From positions 248,001 to 312,000 of the forward strand of contig NZ_JAMFTH010000002.1 of assembly GCF_024195295.1 (NCBI RefSeq): a DNA stretch of 64,000 bases. Direction: 5' to 3'. The position numbers and the translations under genes are program-made. The notes beneath the pieces were generated by a model that saw only the letters and a program-made list of their open reading frames with translations, ran no database searches and was not told where the DNA came from. This DNA is from Gilvimarinus xylanilyticus (GTDB lineage: Bacteria; Pseudomonadota; Gammaproteobacteria; Pseudomonadales; Cellvibrionaceae). Below, in pieces: positions 1 through 9,089 of the stretch (the first letter of the stretch is position 1; each line of letters begins with the position of its first letter).

Positions 1-1098
1 ACCACCAATGTGGCCGTGGAAGGTATCAACCAAATCGGTAGAGTTGCGACGGCGCTTGGCATCGAAGTTAACACCGCCACCGGCCCAGCCACCGGCACGC
101 AGTACAACCAACATCATTTCCACGGTCTCGTTAATGTTGTAAGGGAACTGGTCGGTATCCCACTGGTTCTGATAGTCGCCGCGGTTGGCATCAATAGAAC
201 CCAACATGCCGGCGTTGGCGGCCACTTGCATTTCGTGGTCCATGGTGTGGCTAGCCAAGGTGGCGTGGTTGGTTTCAATGTTCAGTTTAAAGTCCTTGTC
301 CAAACCGTGATGACGCAAAAAGCCAATAACGGTTTCACTGTCAAAGTCATACTGGTGCTTGGACGGCTCCATGGGCTTGGGCTCAATCAGGAAGTTACCT
401 TTAAAGCCATTGGCGCGGCCGTAGTCGCGGGCCATGGTTAAGAAGCGCGCCATGTGCTCTTGCTCGCGACCAATGTCGGAGTTAAGCAGACTCATGTAGC
501 CTTCACGACCACCCCAGAATACGTAGTTCTCACCACCCAGAGCGATAGTCGCGTCGATGGCGTCTTTTAATTGCGCACCGGCGTAGGCCACTACGTTAAA
601 GTCGGGGTTGGTTGAAGCGCCGTTCATAAAACGCGGATTGGTGAACAGGTTAGAAGTGCCCCACAAAAGCTTCATACCCGAAGCGTCTTGCTTTTCTTTG
701 GCCCACTCTACCCACTGCGCCAGGCGCTTGCTGAAAGCGGCGCGACCGTCATCACCCTCTTCAACCACATCCACATCATGGAAGCAGTAATAAGGAGTAC
801 CCACTTTGGTAAAGAACTCAAACGCAGCATCAAGCTTCATGCGCGCGCGAGTCTCGGCATCTTTCCCTTCGTTCCATGGGAAGATAAAAGGTCCTGGACC
901 GAAAGGATCGTGACCGGCGCCGCAGAAGGTGTGCCAGTAACAAGTGGCAAAGCGCAAATGGTCTTTCATGGTTTTACCGGCGACTACACGGTTCTCGTCA
1001 TACCACTTAAACGCCAGAGGATTGTCGGACTCTGGGCCTTCGTAGGCGATCTTGCCGACACCTTTAAAATATTCTTTATCTCCGATGAGTACACTCAT
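1..1098 (-). CDS. xylA: Xylose isomerase, 3' end cut by window edge
   Basis: Converts D-xylose to D-xylulose in the cytoplasm, the first step of the isomerase pathway. The 366 visible residues start [13 protein letters not shown] and contain the family hallmarks [52 protein letters not shown] and [13 protein letters not shown], which carry the catalytic and metal-binding residues. The family is usually about 437 residues, so roughly 70 C-terminal residues lie outside the window. The start at 1098 has an AAAAGG ribosome site about nine bases upstream. It is the last visible gene of a leftward operon, 65 bases after the epimerase gene and behind xylB. Identification is secure. Confidence 0.97.
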   Translation of the reverse strand, partial: MSVLIGDKEYFKGVGKIAYEGPESDNPLAFKWYDENRVVAGKTMKDHLRFATCYWHTFCGAGHDPFGPGPFIFPWNEGKDAETRARMKLDAAFEFFTKVGTPYYCFHDVDVVEEGDDGRAAFSKRLAQWVEWAKEKQDASGMKLLWGTSNLFTNPRFMNGASTNPDFNVVAYAGAQLKDAIDATIALGGENYVFWGGREGYMSLLNSDIGREQEHMARFLTMARDYGRANGFKGNFLIEPKPMEPSKHQYDFDSETVIGFLRHHGLDKDFKLNIETNHATLASHTMDHEMQVAANAGMLGSIDANRGDYQNQWDTDQFPYNINETVEMMLVVLRAGGWAGGGVNFDAKRRRNSTDLVDTFHGHIGG

Positions 1099-1163
1099 AA
1101 CTAATACCTTTTAATGTTGCCGCGAAGGCGGTACACCCCCGCAAATGTAATAAACGTTCTGGC

Positions 1164-2090
1164 CTATAAGCCGTAGGCGCGTACACCAAAAACGCCGCTA
1201 AAAGTCTGGCCGGGCTCTAGATTTACCAAGCCCTCACCAGTATTAAATGCATCGATACCGCAGCTCATTGGCTCGACCGCTAGCGACTTGCGATCGGGCG
1301 ACGTGTACACCTGCATAAAATTCATTCCCCGGTTGCCAGCCCGCTGCCACAACTCCAGACCAAAACCGGCCCGCTCGCTGTCAAAGCGCGCTGATACTCG
1401 ACCACTTTGGCCATCCAGTACAAAACAGTTGTCCAGCTCAACATCGGCGAGGCTCGCGCCCTCGACAAACCGAGTATCCGGTTCGCTTTGCCCTGTGGGC
1501 AGCATGCGCTCATCCACCAAAGTGCGCCGCGCCGGCGGCAATGCCAACCGACAATCATCCAGTGCAACCCCCAGCGAGAAATACGGATGCCACCCCATAC
1601 CCACTGGAATTGTATGCGTGCCTTGGTTTACCACACTCATACAAACTTCCAGCTCGCCTTCGGGGTAGAGCACATAGTCCAGCTGCACTCGCGCCCTAAA
1701 AGGGTAGCCGGGCTCCGAGCCATCGAAAGCGTAGACCAAACTAACCGAACTCGCCCCCTCTACTAAAGGCCCTTCTGTCACTTGCGCCTCGGCGCGATAC
1801 AAAAAACCATGCAGAGCGTTACGCAAAGCCGGCTCATTGAGGTCAAACTGATAGTCGCGCCCTTCGCACCGGTAGCGACCATCGCGCAAACGATTGGGGA
1901 AGGGGAACAACACCGCACCGCGAAAACCCGGATTGGCCGCACATTCGTCACGACCAATTCCCGCGATCACATCGCGCGCGCCCGCCCGCGTGGGCAGAAC
2001 CAAGCCATTAATCATGCCGCCATAGGCAGGCTCCAAGGTTAAACAGGCCTGCCCGGCACGCAACTCGAGCGGCTGATGATTCACCGCCAT
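1164..2090 (-). CDS. Aldose 1-epimerase (mutarotase)
   Basis: A 308-residue cytoplasmic protein of the GalM-like beta-sandwich fold, which interconverts the alpha and beta anomers of aldoses. Visible family residues are His94 in ALHGF, His168 in GMGWHPYFS (the general acid in the family) and Glu273 in LAVEPMSCG (the general base). Asp220 in LDNCF is the usual sugar-binding Asp. It has no signal peptide. Its start is five bases after the xylB stop and xylA follows, so it probably supplies the xylose anomer that xylose isomerase uses. That substrate is inferred from context; the sequence alone does not separate it from galactose or glucose mutarotases. Confidence 0.92.
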   Translation of the reverse strand: MAVNHQPLELRAGQACLTLEPAYGGMINGLVLPTRAGARDVIAGIGRDECAANPGFRGAVLFPFPNRLRDGRYRCEGRDYQFDLNEPALRNALHGFLYRAEAQVTEGPLVEGASSVSLVYAFDGSEPGYPFRARVQLDYVLYPEGELEVCMSVVNQGTHTIPVGMGWHPYFSLGVALDDCRLALPPARRTLVDERMLPTGQSEPDTRFVEGASLADVELDNCFVLDGQSGRVSARFDSERAGFGLELWQRAGNRGMNFMQVYTSPDRKSLAVEPMSCGIDAFNTGEGLVNLEPGQTFSGVFGVRAYGL

Positions 2091-2095
2091 CGCCC

Positions 2096-3580
2096 TTACC
2101 CTAAGTCAGCCAGGGCTTTTTGCCAGGCGCCATAGGCACTCTGGTACTCATCGGCGCGCGAGGCCTGGGGCTCTATGATGGCCACTTTTTCCAACCCCGC
2201 GAAGGCCTCTTTGGCCGAGGCGTAGTAGCCTGCCCCCAAGGCCGCACCGCGAGCAGCGCCCGCCGCGCCATCGGTATCGTACAACTCTACCGAGGCCTGG
2301 GTGGTGTTGGCGAAGGTCTGGGCGAATACGTCACTTAAAAACATATTCCCCTGCGCCACTTTAATCACCTCACAGCTGCCACCCAGCTCTTTCAGCACAT
2401 CAAAACCCTGGTTGAGCGCGAACACAATACCCTCTTGCGCCGCCCGGACCATATGGCCCAGACCGTGACGGTTGAAATCAATATTGCGAATGTGTCCGCC
2501 CATATTGCGGTTTTGAAAAATACGCTCAGCACCATTACCAAAGGGGTGAAAGATAAGCCCGTCACTGCCCACGGGGATTTCGGCGGCCAGCTGATTCAGG
2601 TGCGGATAACTCAGATCGCCACCGGCGGTCAGCATTTGCCGCAACCAACTGTAAAGACGCCCGGTGCCATTGACGCAGACCAAGACACCATTGCGCTTGT
2701 GCGCCTCGGTATCGGTCACATGCACAAAGGTATTAACGCGGGACTTCACATCGGCCACATCCTTATCGGTAACGCCGTAAATAACCCCGGAAGTACCCGC
2801 CGTAGCCGCCACCTCACCGGCTTCCAACACATTCAGACTAAAGGCGTTATTGGGCTGATCACCCGCGCGGTAGCTGATTAAGGTGCCCGGCGCCAAGCCC
2901 AATTCGGCGGCCGCGGCATCGCTTACGCGAGCCTGTTCGCCAATATTAGGAACCAGCTCTGGTAGCAGGTCGGTACTCATGCCCCAGTGGGCCATCAACT
3001 TTTCGGCTGGCGTACGATTTTGATAGTCCCAAAAGGTACCCTCTGACAAACCCGAGGCGGTGGTGGTCGCCTCGCCGGAGAGCTTCATGGCAATATAATC
3101 GCCGGGCAGCATCGCCTTATCAATTTGACCGAACAGCTCGGGCTCGTTTTCCTGCACCCAACGCAGCTTAGCGGCGGTGAAATTACCCGGCGAGTTCAGT
3201 AAATGTTGGTAACAATAATCTTCACCCAGCGCCTCAAGCGCGGCATCGCCATAGGGAACGGCGCGCGAGTCACACCAAATGATCGCCGGACGCAACACTT
3301 GCTGGGCCTTATCTACCAGCACCAGGCCGTGCATCTGGTAGGAGATACCAATCGCCTTGATGCTTTTTAAATCAATGCCCTTGGCGGCAAGCTTGGCCAA
3401 CCCGGCGGCCACACACTCCCACCAGGTTTGCGGATCCTGCTCGGCAAAACCCGCCTGGGGACTTTTGATCTCAAGCTCCGACTCTGGATGAGTCACAGCC
3501 GCCAGCGTGCGACCACTGTCACCATCGATAACCGAAAGCTTGGTTGAAGAACTACCGATATCCAGACCTAGAAACAACAT
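2096..3580 (-). CDS. xylB: Xylulokinase
   Basis: Phosphorylates D-xylulose with ATP to xylulose 5-phosphate for the pentose phosphate pathway. The 494 residues match family length (about 480-500). It is an FGGY-family kinase with two actin-like domains: the N-terminal phosphate loop is LGLDIGSSSTKLS, the substrate segment is GISYQMHGLVLVD followed by IIWCDSRA, and GTSGVIYG and FGNGAERIFQNRNMGG lie in the second half. The start at 3580 has a TGGAGAG ribosome site. It is the first gene of the leftward operon xylB - epimerase - xylA and is divergent from a NUDIX-type regulator. The AT-rich 272-base gap between them should hold both promoters. Confidence 0.96.
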   Translation of the reverse strand: MLFLGLDIGSSSTKLSVIDGDSGRTLAAVTHPESELEIKSPQAGFAEQDPQTWWECVAAGLAKLAAKGIDLKSIKAIGISYQMHGLVLVDKAQQVLRPAIIWCDSRAVPYGDAALEALGEDYCYQHLLNSPGNFTAAKLRWVQENEPELFGQIDKAMLPGDYIAMKLSGEATTTASGLSEGTFWDYQNRTPAEKLMAHWGMSTDLLPELVPNIGEQARVSDAAAAELGLAPGTLISYRAGDQPNNAFSLNVLEAGEVAATAGTSGVIYGVTDKDVADVKSRVNTFVHVTDTEAHKRNGVLVCVNGTGRLYSWLRQMLTAGGDLSYPHLNQLAAEIPVGSDGLIFHPFGNGAERIFQNRNMGGHIRNIDFNRHGLGHMVRAAQEGIVFALNQGFDVLKELGGSCEVIKVAQGNMFLSDVFAQTFANTTQASVELYDTDGAAGAARGAALGAGYYASAKEAFAGLEKVAIIEPQASRADEYQSAYGAWQKALADLG

Positions 3581-3753
3581 GACTCTCCAGTAATTTAATC
3601 GTTGTTTTTATGGGCGCCCAGCGCCTAAAAAGAACCTCAAAGGATTCTCGAGTGTAGCGCACTATATCTTATTGTCCCAATGACCACAAGACTTAGTGCT
3701 TGAATTTTACGCGGTTTTCATCCACATTACCTCGCCTGCGAACCCTATGTACG

Positions 3754-3808
3754 TAATATGGTATTATTGACCAGATCAAGTCAAATACAAAATCAATATC
3801 ATATTTGA
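3754..3808. promoter_or_regulatory. Candidate operator region between xylB and the NUDIX regulator
   Basis: This stretch holds two dyads: TAATA-N3-TATTA at 3754-3766 and TCAAATA-N14-TATTTGA at 3781-3787 / 3802-3808. The larger one sits just upstream of the preferred GTG start of the regulator and could bind it. Half-site spacing and AT-richness suit a dimeric winged-helix protein. This is inference from symmetry and position only; no -10/-35 pair is clear. Confidence 0.4.
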
Positions 3809-3852
3809 ACACCCTGGATCGTTTAAATAGTCATTTTTACAGGCAACACACC

Positions 3853-4581
3853 GTGTCAGAAACCAACCACCGCTACAGCGCTCACGTCGAGCCATCCTTC
3901 ACGCCCAAGAACGTCATAAAATCTCTGTCCATTGATAACCTTATTTTTGGCCTAGATCACGGCAAGCTCGACATATTGCTGGTTAAACATAAAGTGGGGC
4001 TCAGCAAAGGCCAGTGGGCCCTGCCCGGCGGCTTTATCCGACACGACGAGAATCTGCGGGATGCCGCCTCGCGCCATCTGCACGAGCTGACCGGGGTAAC
4101 CGACCTATACCTGGAACAACTCAAAACCTTTGGCCGAGTGGACCGCTTTCCCTCCGAGCGAGTAATCACAGTGGCCTATTACGCGCTGGTTAGCGCCGAA
4201 GACTACAAACTGGTGGCGGGCAACAACGCCTCCGACGCCTGCTGGTTCGGTATTCACGAATTGCCCGAGCTGATCTTCGACCACAAAGAAATCGTCGACT
4301 TCGGTATCCAGCACCTGCAACAGCAAGTGCGCCGTCGCCCCATTGGTTTCAACTTGCTGCCGGAAAAATTTACCCTGCTGCAGTTACAGGAGCTTTACGA
4401 AGGTATTCTGGACACCAAGCTGGATAAACCCAACTTCCGCCGTAAGATCATGAAAATGAACTTGTTGACCAGCTGCGAAGAAAAGCAAACCGGGGTTGCC
4501 CACCGCGCCGCCAAGCTTTACCGCTTTGACGAGCAAGCCTACCAAGCCCTTACCGAAAAAGGCTTTTCCTTCGAAATATAG
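3853..4581 (+). CDS. NUDIX-domain transcriptional regulator (NrtR/AraR-like)
   Basis: A 242-residue protein with an N-terminal NUDIX fold (about residues 20-160) and a C-terminal winged-helix domain (about 170-242, from FNLLPEKFTLLQLQELY onward). The NUDIX box is present as GGFIRHDENLRDAASRHLHE, but the catalytic RExxEE is RHLHEL. The metal-binding glutamates are mostly lost, so it should sense a ligand and not hydrolyse one, as in NrtR and Bacteroidetes AraR regulators. It is divergent from xylB, which makes the xylose operon the likely target. Start: a TTG at 3805 is also open in frame but lacks a ribosome site and would overlap the dyad; the GTG at 3853 has AGGCAA upstream and is preferred. 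Confidence 0.85.
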   Translation: MSETNHRYSAHVEPSFTPKNVIKSLSIDNLIFGLDHGKLDILLVKHKVGLSKGQWALPGGFIRHDENLRDAASRHLHELTGVTDLYLEQLKTFGRVDRFPSERVITVAYYALVSAEDYKLVAGNNASDACWFGIHELPELIFDHKEIVDFGIQHLQQQVRRRPIGFNLLPEKFTLLQLQELYEGILDTKLDKPNFRRKIMKMNLLTSCEEKQTGVAHRAAKLYRFDEQAYQALTEKGFSFEI

Positions 4582-4647
4582 GGAAACTCGCGCCGCGAAC
4601 TCCTCTCGGCGCCCCCTCTTACGTCATCCACCTAAGCGACTCTTTTT

Positions 4648-4913
4648 AGGGCCTGTTCACACTAATTAAATGCGCCTGCTGGAAGCCAGTTTTGTTTCCA
4701 GCTAGGCGCCGTGAGTGTAGTTTGGTGATTCCAAATAAGCGATCGGCAACAACGCTGGGGCAAAACAGGCTCCAGCCCTTCGGGTTGCGGCTAAAAATCC
4801 GCCACTCTGCGTTGCTCGTCGTTCATTTGGAATCACCAAACCACTCTCCTCGCGCCTTGATTGACAAATTTTTAGTCGCAACAGGCTGCATCTAATTAGT
4901 GTGAACAGGCCCT
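4648..4913. repeat. 266-bp MITE-like element with 21-bp terminal inverted repeats
   Basis: Perfect 21-base terminal inverted repeats occur at 4648-4668 and 4893-4913 (the left copy begins AGGGCCTGTTCACAC). A second inner inverted repeat, TTTGGTGATTCCAAAT and its complement, lies near 4721-4736 and 4829-4844. No coding frame fits it. The structure is that of a non-autonomous palindromic element, and related intergenic repeats are common in this group. It separates the regulator from the GH115 gene. Confidence 0.75.
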
Positions 4914-5201
4914 AGCGGGGGTTGTAGATCGCCGCATTTTGGTTTATGTTATGGTTTTCATGACTATAAGAAGAGTGGCAATAACAGCGACTCTGCGGAT
5001 CCGACCGCCCCAAATCACGACTTAAAGCGCGCGAGTCACAGACGAATCCTCGGCGCCCCGACGCTACCTCAGAATAAAAAAGGACAGGGGCAGTAGGTAA
5101 GGGCCTACCCTGAGCAGGCTTCACAGTCTTGCGCGCTAGCTTCCCGGGTTTTACTTCCGGCGCAGCGAGTTGCAATTTTATTTTAGCGATGTACTGACAT
5201 T
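4914..5201 (+). other. Leader of the GH115 gene, no gene seen
   Basis: This 288-base stretch between the repeat and the GH115 start holds no convincing coding frame. A weak dyad, GGTA-AGGGCC-TACC, lies near 5096-5109. It must contain the GH115 promoter, but no clear -35/-10 pair or operator could be assigned by eye. Confidence 0.3.
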
Positions 5202-8075
5202 ATGAAGATTATTAATAAAATATCTCTTGCCGCAGGCTTAGTCGCGGCCCTGGCCGCACCTCAGGGCGCTCTCGCACTGGGCGGCCCCAGCTTTATCAAT
5301 GACAAGCCAAACGACGGAGACTTTCAGCTCGTGCATCGCAATCATAGTGCGCCCCTGCTGCACTATGCCCAAGCCGATGCTGCAATCAAGATTGCGCTGC
5401 AAAACCTGCAAGCTGATATTGAACGAGTCAGCAACAAGCGCCCCTCGCTAACCACCCTGAAGCAAGCCAAATCGCCTCTTAAGCAAGCGGTCATTGCCGG
5501 ACAAATCGGCACCAATCCACTGATCGACAAACTCATTGCCGAGGGAAAACTGGATACCGAGAGCATCACCGGGCGCTGGGAAGGCTACGTGATTCAGACT
5601 GTCGACCAGCCGACCGAAAATATTGACCAAGCGCTGGTCATCGCCGGCACCGACAGGCGCGGGGTGGCCTACGGGATCTACGAGATCAGCGAGCAAATTG
5701 GTGTTTCACCCTGGTATTGGTGGGCGGATGTGCCGGTACACAAACGCGACAATATCTACCTGGATGGCGACCTGAAAATCGCCGATTACCCCGACGTGAA
5801 ATACCGCGGCATCTTTTTAAACGATGAGGCGCCCGCTCTCACGGGCTGGGCCCAGGAAAAATTCGGTGGTTACAATCACGAGTTTTACGAAAAAGTATTC
5901 GAGCTGTTAACGCGCCTGAAGGCCAACTATTTATGGCCCGCCATGTGGAACAACGCCTTCAATGACGACGATCCGCTGAACATGGTGCGCGCCCACGAAT
6001 ACGGCATTTTTATGGGCACTTCACATCACGAACCGATGATGCGCGCCGATAAAGAATGGAATCGCTACGGCGAGGGCCCCTGGGACTATGAGCGTAACCC
6101 CGAAAAGCTGTACGACTTTTGGGTAGAGGGCGCGAAACGCAACAAACCCTACGACTCCATTTATACGTTGGGTATGCGCGGTCAGGCCGACACCCCCATG
6201 AGTGACGAACAGAATATTGGCCTGCTGGAAAAAATTGTCACCGATCAGCGCGAGATTTTAGACGACGTTTTCGACCGCGACTTAAGCGAGATTCCCCAGG
6301 TCTGGGCACTGTATAAAGAGGTGCAAGGTTATTACGAAGACGGCATGCGCGTCCCCGATGATGTGACCCTGCTGTGGGCCGACGATAACTGGGGCAATGT
6401 CCGGCGCCTGCCTACACCACAAGAACGCGAGCGCGAGGGCGGTGCCGGGGTTTACTACCACTTTGATTATGTGGGCGGGCCGCGTTCCTATCGCTGGATG
6501 AATGTTACCCCCATCGCCAAGATTTGGGAGCAAATGAATCTGGCCGACGCGTTCGATGCGAAAAAGATTTGGATTGTTAATGTCGGCGACTTAAAACCGC
6601 AAGAATTCCCCACCGAATTCTTTCTGCGTATGGCGTGGGACCCAAGCGACTGGCCCAAAGAGCGTTTGGAGGAATTCAGCCAGCTTTGGGCCGAGCGCGA
6701 GTTTGGCGCCGAATACGCCGCCGACATTGAAGATATCATCACCGGCTATACCCGGCAGAATGGTCGCCGCAAACCCGAGCTGATGAGCCCGGATACCTAC
6801 AGCCAACTAAACTACCGCGAGGCAGACCGCATCAGCGCCGAGTTGAACGGGCTGCTGGAAAAAGCCGAGTTGCTTTACGGGAAAATTCCAAAACAACATC
6901 AGGATGCCTTCTTCCAACTGGTGTTACACCCCATTAAAGCGACCACCATCATTCACGAGCTGTACAGCAATACTGCCAAAAACCGTCTTTACGCGGAGCA
7001 AGGCCGGGCTAATGCCAATGAATATGCTGAGCGGGCAAAAGAGTTGTTTGCCGCCGACGCCGCCTTAAGCGAGCGCTACCACAGCATTAATGACGGCAAG
7101 TGGAATCACTTTATGAGCCAAACCCACATTGGCTACACCCACTGGAACAATCCACCCGCGAATACCCTGCCGGTAACCTATCGCTATCAGCCCCACGATA
7201 AGCCCGATATGGGTGTGGCCGTTGAGGGACAGGCACAGAGCTGGCCCGCCACCAGCAACCTGGCGCTGCCCGAGTTCAGTCCCTACGGCACGACCAGCCA
7301 TTACATCGACGTTTATAACAAGGGCACCGCTCCGTTCAACTTTACGGCTGAAGCCAGCGAGCCCTGGATTAGCATTAGCCAAACTGAGGGCGAAATTACT
7401 GGCACCCAACGCCTGCGCGTCAGCATCAATTGGCAAGAGGCCCCTGTAGGTCGCCATACCGGACACGTCTTTGTCAAAGGCACCGGCTGGGGCGGGGCAA
7501 AAGTTCAGGTCGAGTCATTCCTACCCGAGTCCGACATCCGGGCTGAGGTCAAAGGTTTTGTAGAGGCGAATGGTGTTGTGGCCATCGAACCGGCCGACTA
7601 CGCTCGTAAACAGTCAGCGGACGGTATCGAGTGGCAGGAAATTCCGCTCCACGGTCACACCGGCTCGTCCATGTCGACCTTCCCGGTCACCGACACCAGC
7701 TTCGAGGATTTAGAACACGCGCCTTGGGTAGAATACGATTTCTATCTGTTTAGCGCGGGCGACATTAGTGTCAAAGGCATTTTCGCACCCAGCCTTAACT
7801 TTGTTCCCGAGCGCGGCCTTCGCTATGCAATTGCGATTGACGACCGGCAGCCGCAGGTGGTGGACATTCTCAGCGACCTATCTCACCAAGCCTGGCAAGA
7901 GGCGGTACGCCAAGGCGCCCGTAAAACCACAACTCAACACACCATAGAGAAGCCGGGTCCTCACACTCTGCGTATTTACGCCATCGACCCGGGTGTAACC
8001 CTGCAAAAGCTGATTATCGACAACGGTGGTTTAGAGCCCAGCTATCTGGGCCCAGAACCCAGTTACCGTCGTTAA
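5202..8075 (+). CDS. GH115 xylan alpha-1,2-glucuronidase
   Basis: Removes (4-O-methyl-)glucuronic acid side chains from xylan, the debranching step before backbone degradation. The 957 residues are a normal GH115 length. A signal peptide (residues 1-25, ending PQGALA) points to export to the periplasm or outside. The N-terminal alpha/beta domain contains VIAGTDRRGVAYGIYEISE (about 147-165). The TIM-barrel core contains YRGIFLNDEAPALTGW (about 201-216), LWPAMWNNAFNDDDP and MGTSHHEPMMRADKEW. The C-terminal beta-rich GH115_C domain follows from about residue 780 (FEDLEHAPWVEYDFYLFSAG). A terminator follows the gene. It lies near xylA/xylB and other xylan genes, which fits glucuronoxylan use. Family assignment is secure; substrate is by family. 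Confidence 0.95.
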   Translation: MKIINKISLAAGLVAALAAPQGALALGGPSFINDKPNDGDFQLVHRNHSAPLLHYAQADAAIKIALQNLQADIERVSNKRPSLTTLKQAKSPLKQAVIAGQIGTNPLIDKLIAEGKLDTESITGRWEGYVIQTVDQPTENIDQALVIAGTDRRGVAYGIYEISEQIGVSPWYWWADVPVHKRDNIYLDGDLKIADYPDVKYRGIFLNDEAPALTGWAQEKFGGYNHEFYEKVFELLTRLKANYLWPAMWNNAFNDDDPLNMVRAHEYGIFMGTSHHEPMMRADKEWNRYGEGPWDYERNPEKLYDFWVEGAKRNKPYDSIYTLGMRGQADTPMSDEQNIGLLEKIVTDQREILDDVFDRDLSEIPQVWALYKEVQGYYEDGMRVPDDVTLLWADDNWGNVRRLPTPQEREREGGAGVYYHFDYVGGPRSYRWMNVTPIAKIWEQMNLADAFDAKKIWIVNVGDLKPQEFPTEFFLRMAWDPSDWPKERLEEFSQLWAEREFGAEYAADIEDIITGYTRQNGRRKPELMSPDTYSQLNYREADRISAELNGLLEKAELLYGKIPKQHQDAFFQLVLHPIKATTIIHELYSNTAKNRLYAEQGRANANEYAERAKELFAADAALSERYHSINDGKWNHFMSQTHIGYTHWNNPPANTLPVTYRYQPHDKPDMGVAVEGQAQSWPATSNLALPEFSPYGTTSHYIDVYNKGTAPFNFTAEASEPWISISQTEGEITGTQRLRVSINWQEAPVGRHTGHVFVKGTGWGGAKVQVESFLPESDIRAEVKGFVEANGVVAIEPADYARKQSADGIEWQEIPLHGHTGSSMSTFPVTDTSFEDLEHAPWVEYDFYLFSAGDISVKGIFAPSLNFVPERGLRYAIAIDDRQPQVVDILSDLSHQAWQEAVRQGARKTTTQHTIEKPGPHTLRIYAIDPGVTLQKLIIDNGGLEPSYLGPEPSYRR

Positions 8076-8102
8076 GAACCCTGGAGCAACCTCAGGAAGC
8101 TT

Positions 8103-8136
8103 ACCCCGGTCGGAGCAATCCACCGGGGTTTTTTTT
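8103..8136 (+). terminator. Rho-independent terminator after GH115
   Basis: The stem ACCCCGGT / ACCGGGGT has an 11-13-base loop and is followed by eight T residues (8129-8136). It ends the GH115 transcript before the lipoprotein gene. Confidence 0.85.
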
Positions 8137-8190
8137 GCGTTACTTGCAGCTATACTGAATAAAATAAGGCAAATCGCAAACGAGGTCATC

Positions 8191-8646
8191 ATGGTAAAGA
8201 CAACTCACAGCTTACTCCCCCTCACCACAACCGCTTTATTCGCTGCAGCCATAACCGCCTGCAGCACCACAGGCGGCCCCTCCACTAATGTATCCAGCTT
8301 GCTGTTAGACGCTACCGGACAAAATGGCCGCGCCTGCCTGGACGTCAAAGATATTCGCGGTTATGGGGTGCTGGACGGCGATGTCATCTCCATTAACACC
8401 AATCGTGAATACTACCTAGCAACGGTACTACCAGGATGTATGGATTTGCAGATGTCGACCCACGCCATGTTCAAACAGCGCTTTGGTGAAATTTGCGGAG
8501 GCGGTATGGACAGTGTCAGAACAGGGGGTGATAACTGCACCATTCGCAATATCTTTGAATTTGAAAACCGCGAGAGTGCCTTTGCGGTTCACGACCAGGT
8601 CATGGAAAAACAGGCCGAATTAAGAGAGGCCGCCAGAGCTCAGTGA
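8191..8646 (+). CDS. DUF6491 family lipoprotein
   Basis: A 151-residue protein with a lipoprotein signal (lipobox ITAC, Cys24). The mature part has the DUF6491-like pattern CLDVKDIRGYGVLDGDVISI and four further cysteines (in PGCMD, ICGGG and NCTI among others), which could form disulfides. The start has GAGG nine bases upstream. The family is common in Gammaproteobacteria and its function is unknown. The stop codon overlaps the convergent response-regulator stop by seven bases (8640-8646), so the two genes share their 3' ends. Confidence 0.75.
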   Translation: MVKTTHSLLPLTTTALFAAAITACSTTGGPSTNVSSLLLDATGQNGRACLDVKDIRGYGVLDGDVISINTNREYYLATVLPGCMDLQMSTHAMFKQRFGEICGGGMDSVRTGGDNCTIRNIFEFENRESAFAVHDQVMEKQAELREAARAQ

Positions 8647-9089
8647 ACTCGGGTATTCAGTTTTAACCAGTAGTGACTGACATCCTGTAAAAGCTGCGCA
8701 AACTGGTCAAATCCCAGCGGCTTTTGCAGGTAACTGTTTACTCCCAGCGCGTAGCCCTCTTCGATATCGGCGTTCTCGTCCGACGTGGTTAAGAAAGCAA
8801 TGGGGGTATGGTGGTAGGCGGCCGACGAGCGCAGCGCGCGCAGTACATCAAAGCCGTTAAGTTGCGGCAGATCGATATCCAAAAGCACCAATGCCGGTTT
8901 GCGATAATCGGGGCGATCACAGTAGCGCCCCGAGGCGAACAGAAAATCCAATGCCTCTTCGCCATTGGCCACTATCTGCAAGTCGTATTCAGCATTCAGG
9001 CGAGCAAAAGCCAACTCAGCCAGCTCCGCCTCATCGGCATTATCTTCAACCAGTAATATCGTTTCCCTGATCACGGTCCGTTTTCCCAT
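8640..9089 (-). CDS. CheY-like response regulator (Rcp1 type)
   Basis: A stand-alone receiver domain of about 149 residues with no output domain. Hallmarks are ILLVEDNADEAELAELAF (acidic pocket), LVLLDIDLPQLNGFDVLRAL (phosphoacceptor Asp), IAFLTTSDE and SYLQKPLG (conserved Lys). The VEDNADE opening and long beta4-alpha4 part resemble the Rcp1 class that pairs with phytochrome-like or bacteriophytochrome kinases. Its start lies inside the 3' end of the kinase gene: the ATG at 9089 is chosen, a GTG at 9074 is possible. The 44-base overlap suggests translational coupling, so the kinase upstream is the natural phosphodonor. Confidence 0.85.
   Translation of the reverse strand: MGKRTVIRETILLVEDNADEAELAELAFARLNAEYDLQIVANGEEALDFLFASGRYCDRPDYRKPALVLLDIDLPQLNGFDVLRALRSSAAYHHTPIAFLTTSDENADIEEGYALGVNSYLQKPLGFDQFAQLLQDVSHYWLKLNTRVH

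Noticed and set aside
3853-4581. NUDIX hydrolase enzyme
   Set aside because: The catalytic glutamates of the NUDIX box are replaced (RHLHEL), and a DNA-binding C-terminal domain is present.
4692-4895. 67-codon frame inside the 4648-4913 repeat
   Set aside because: The sequence is a palindromic repeat; the frame has no ribosome site or protein-like pattern.
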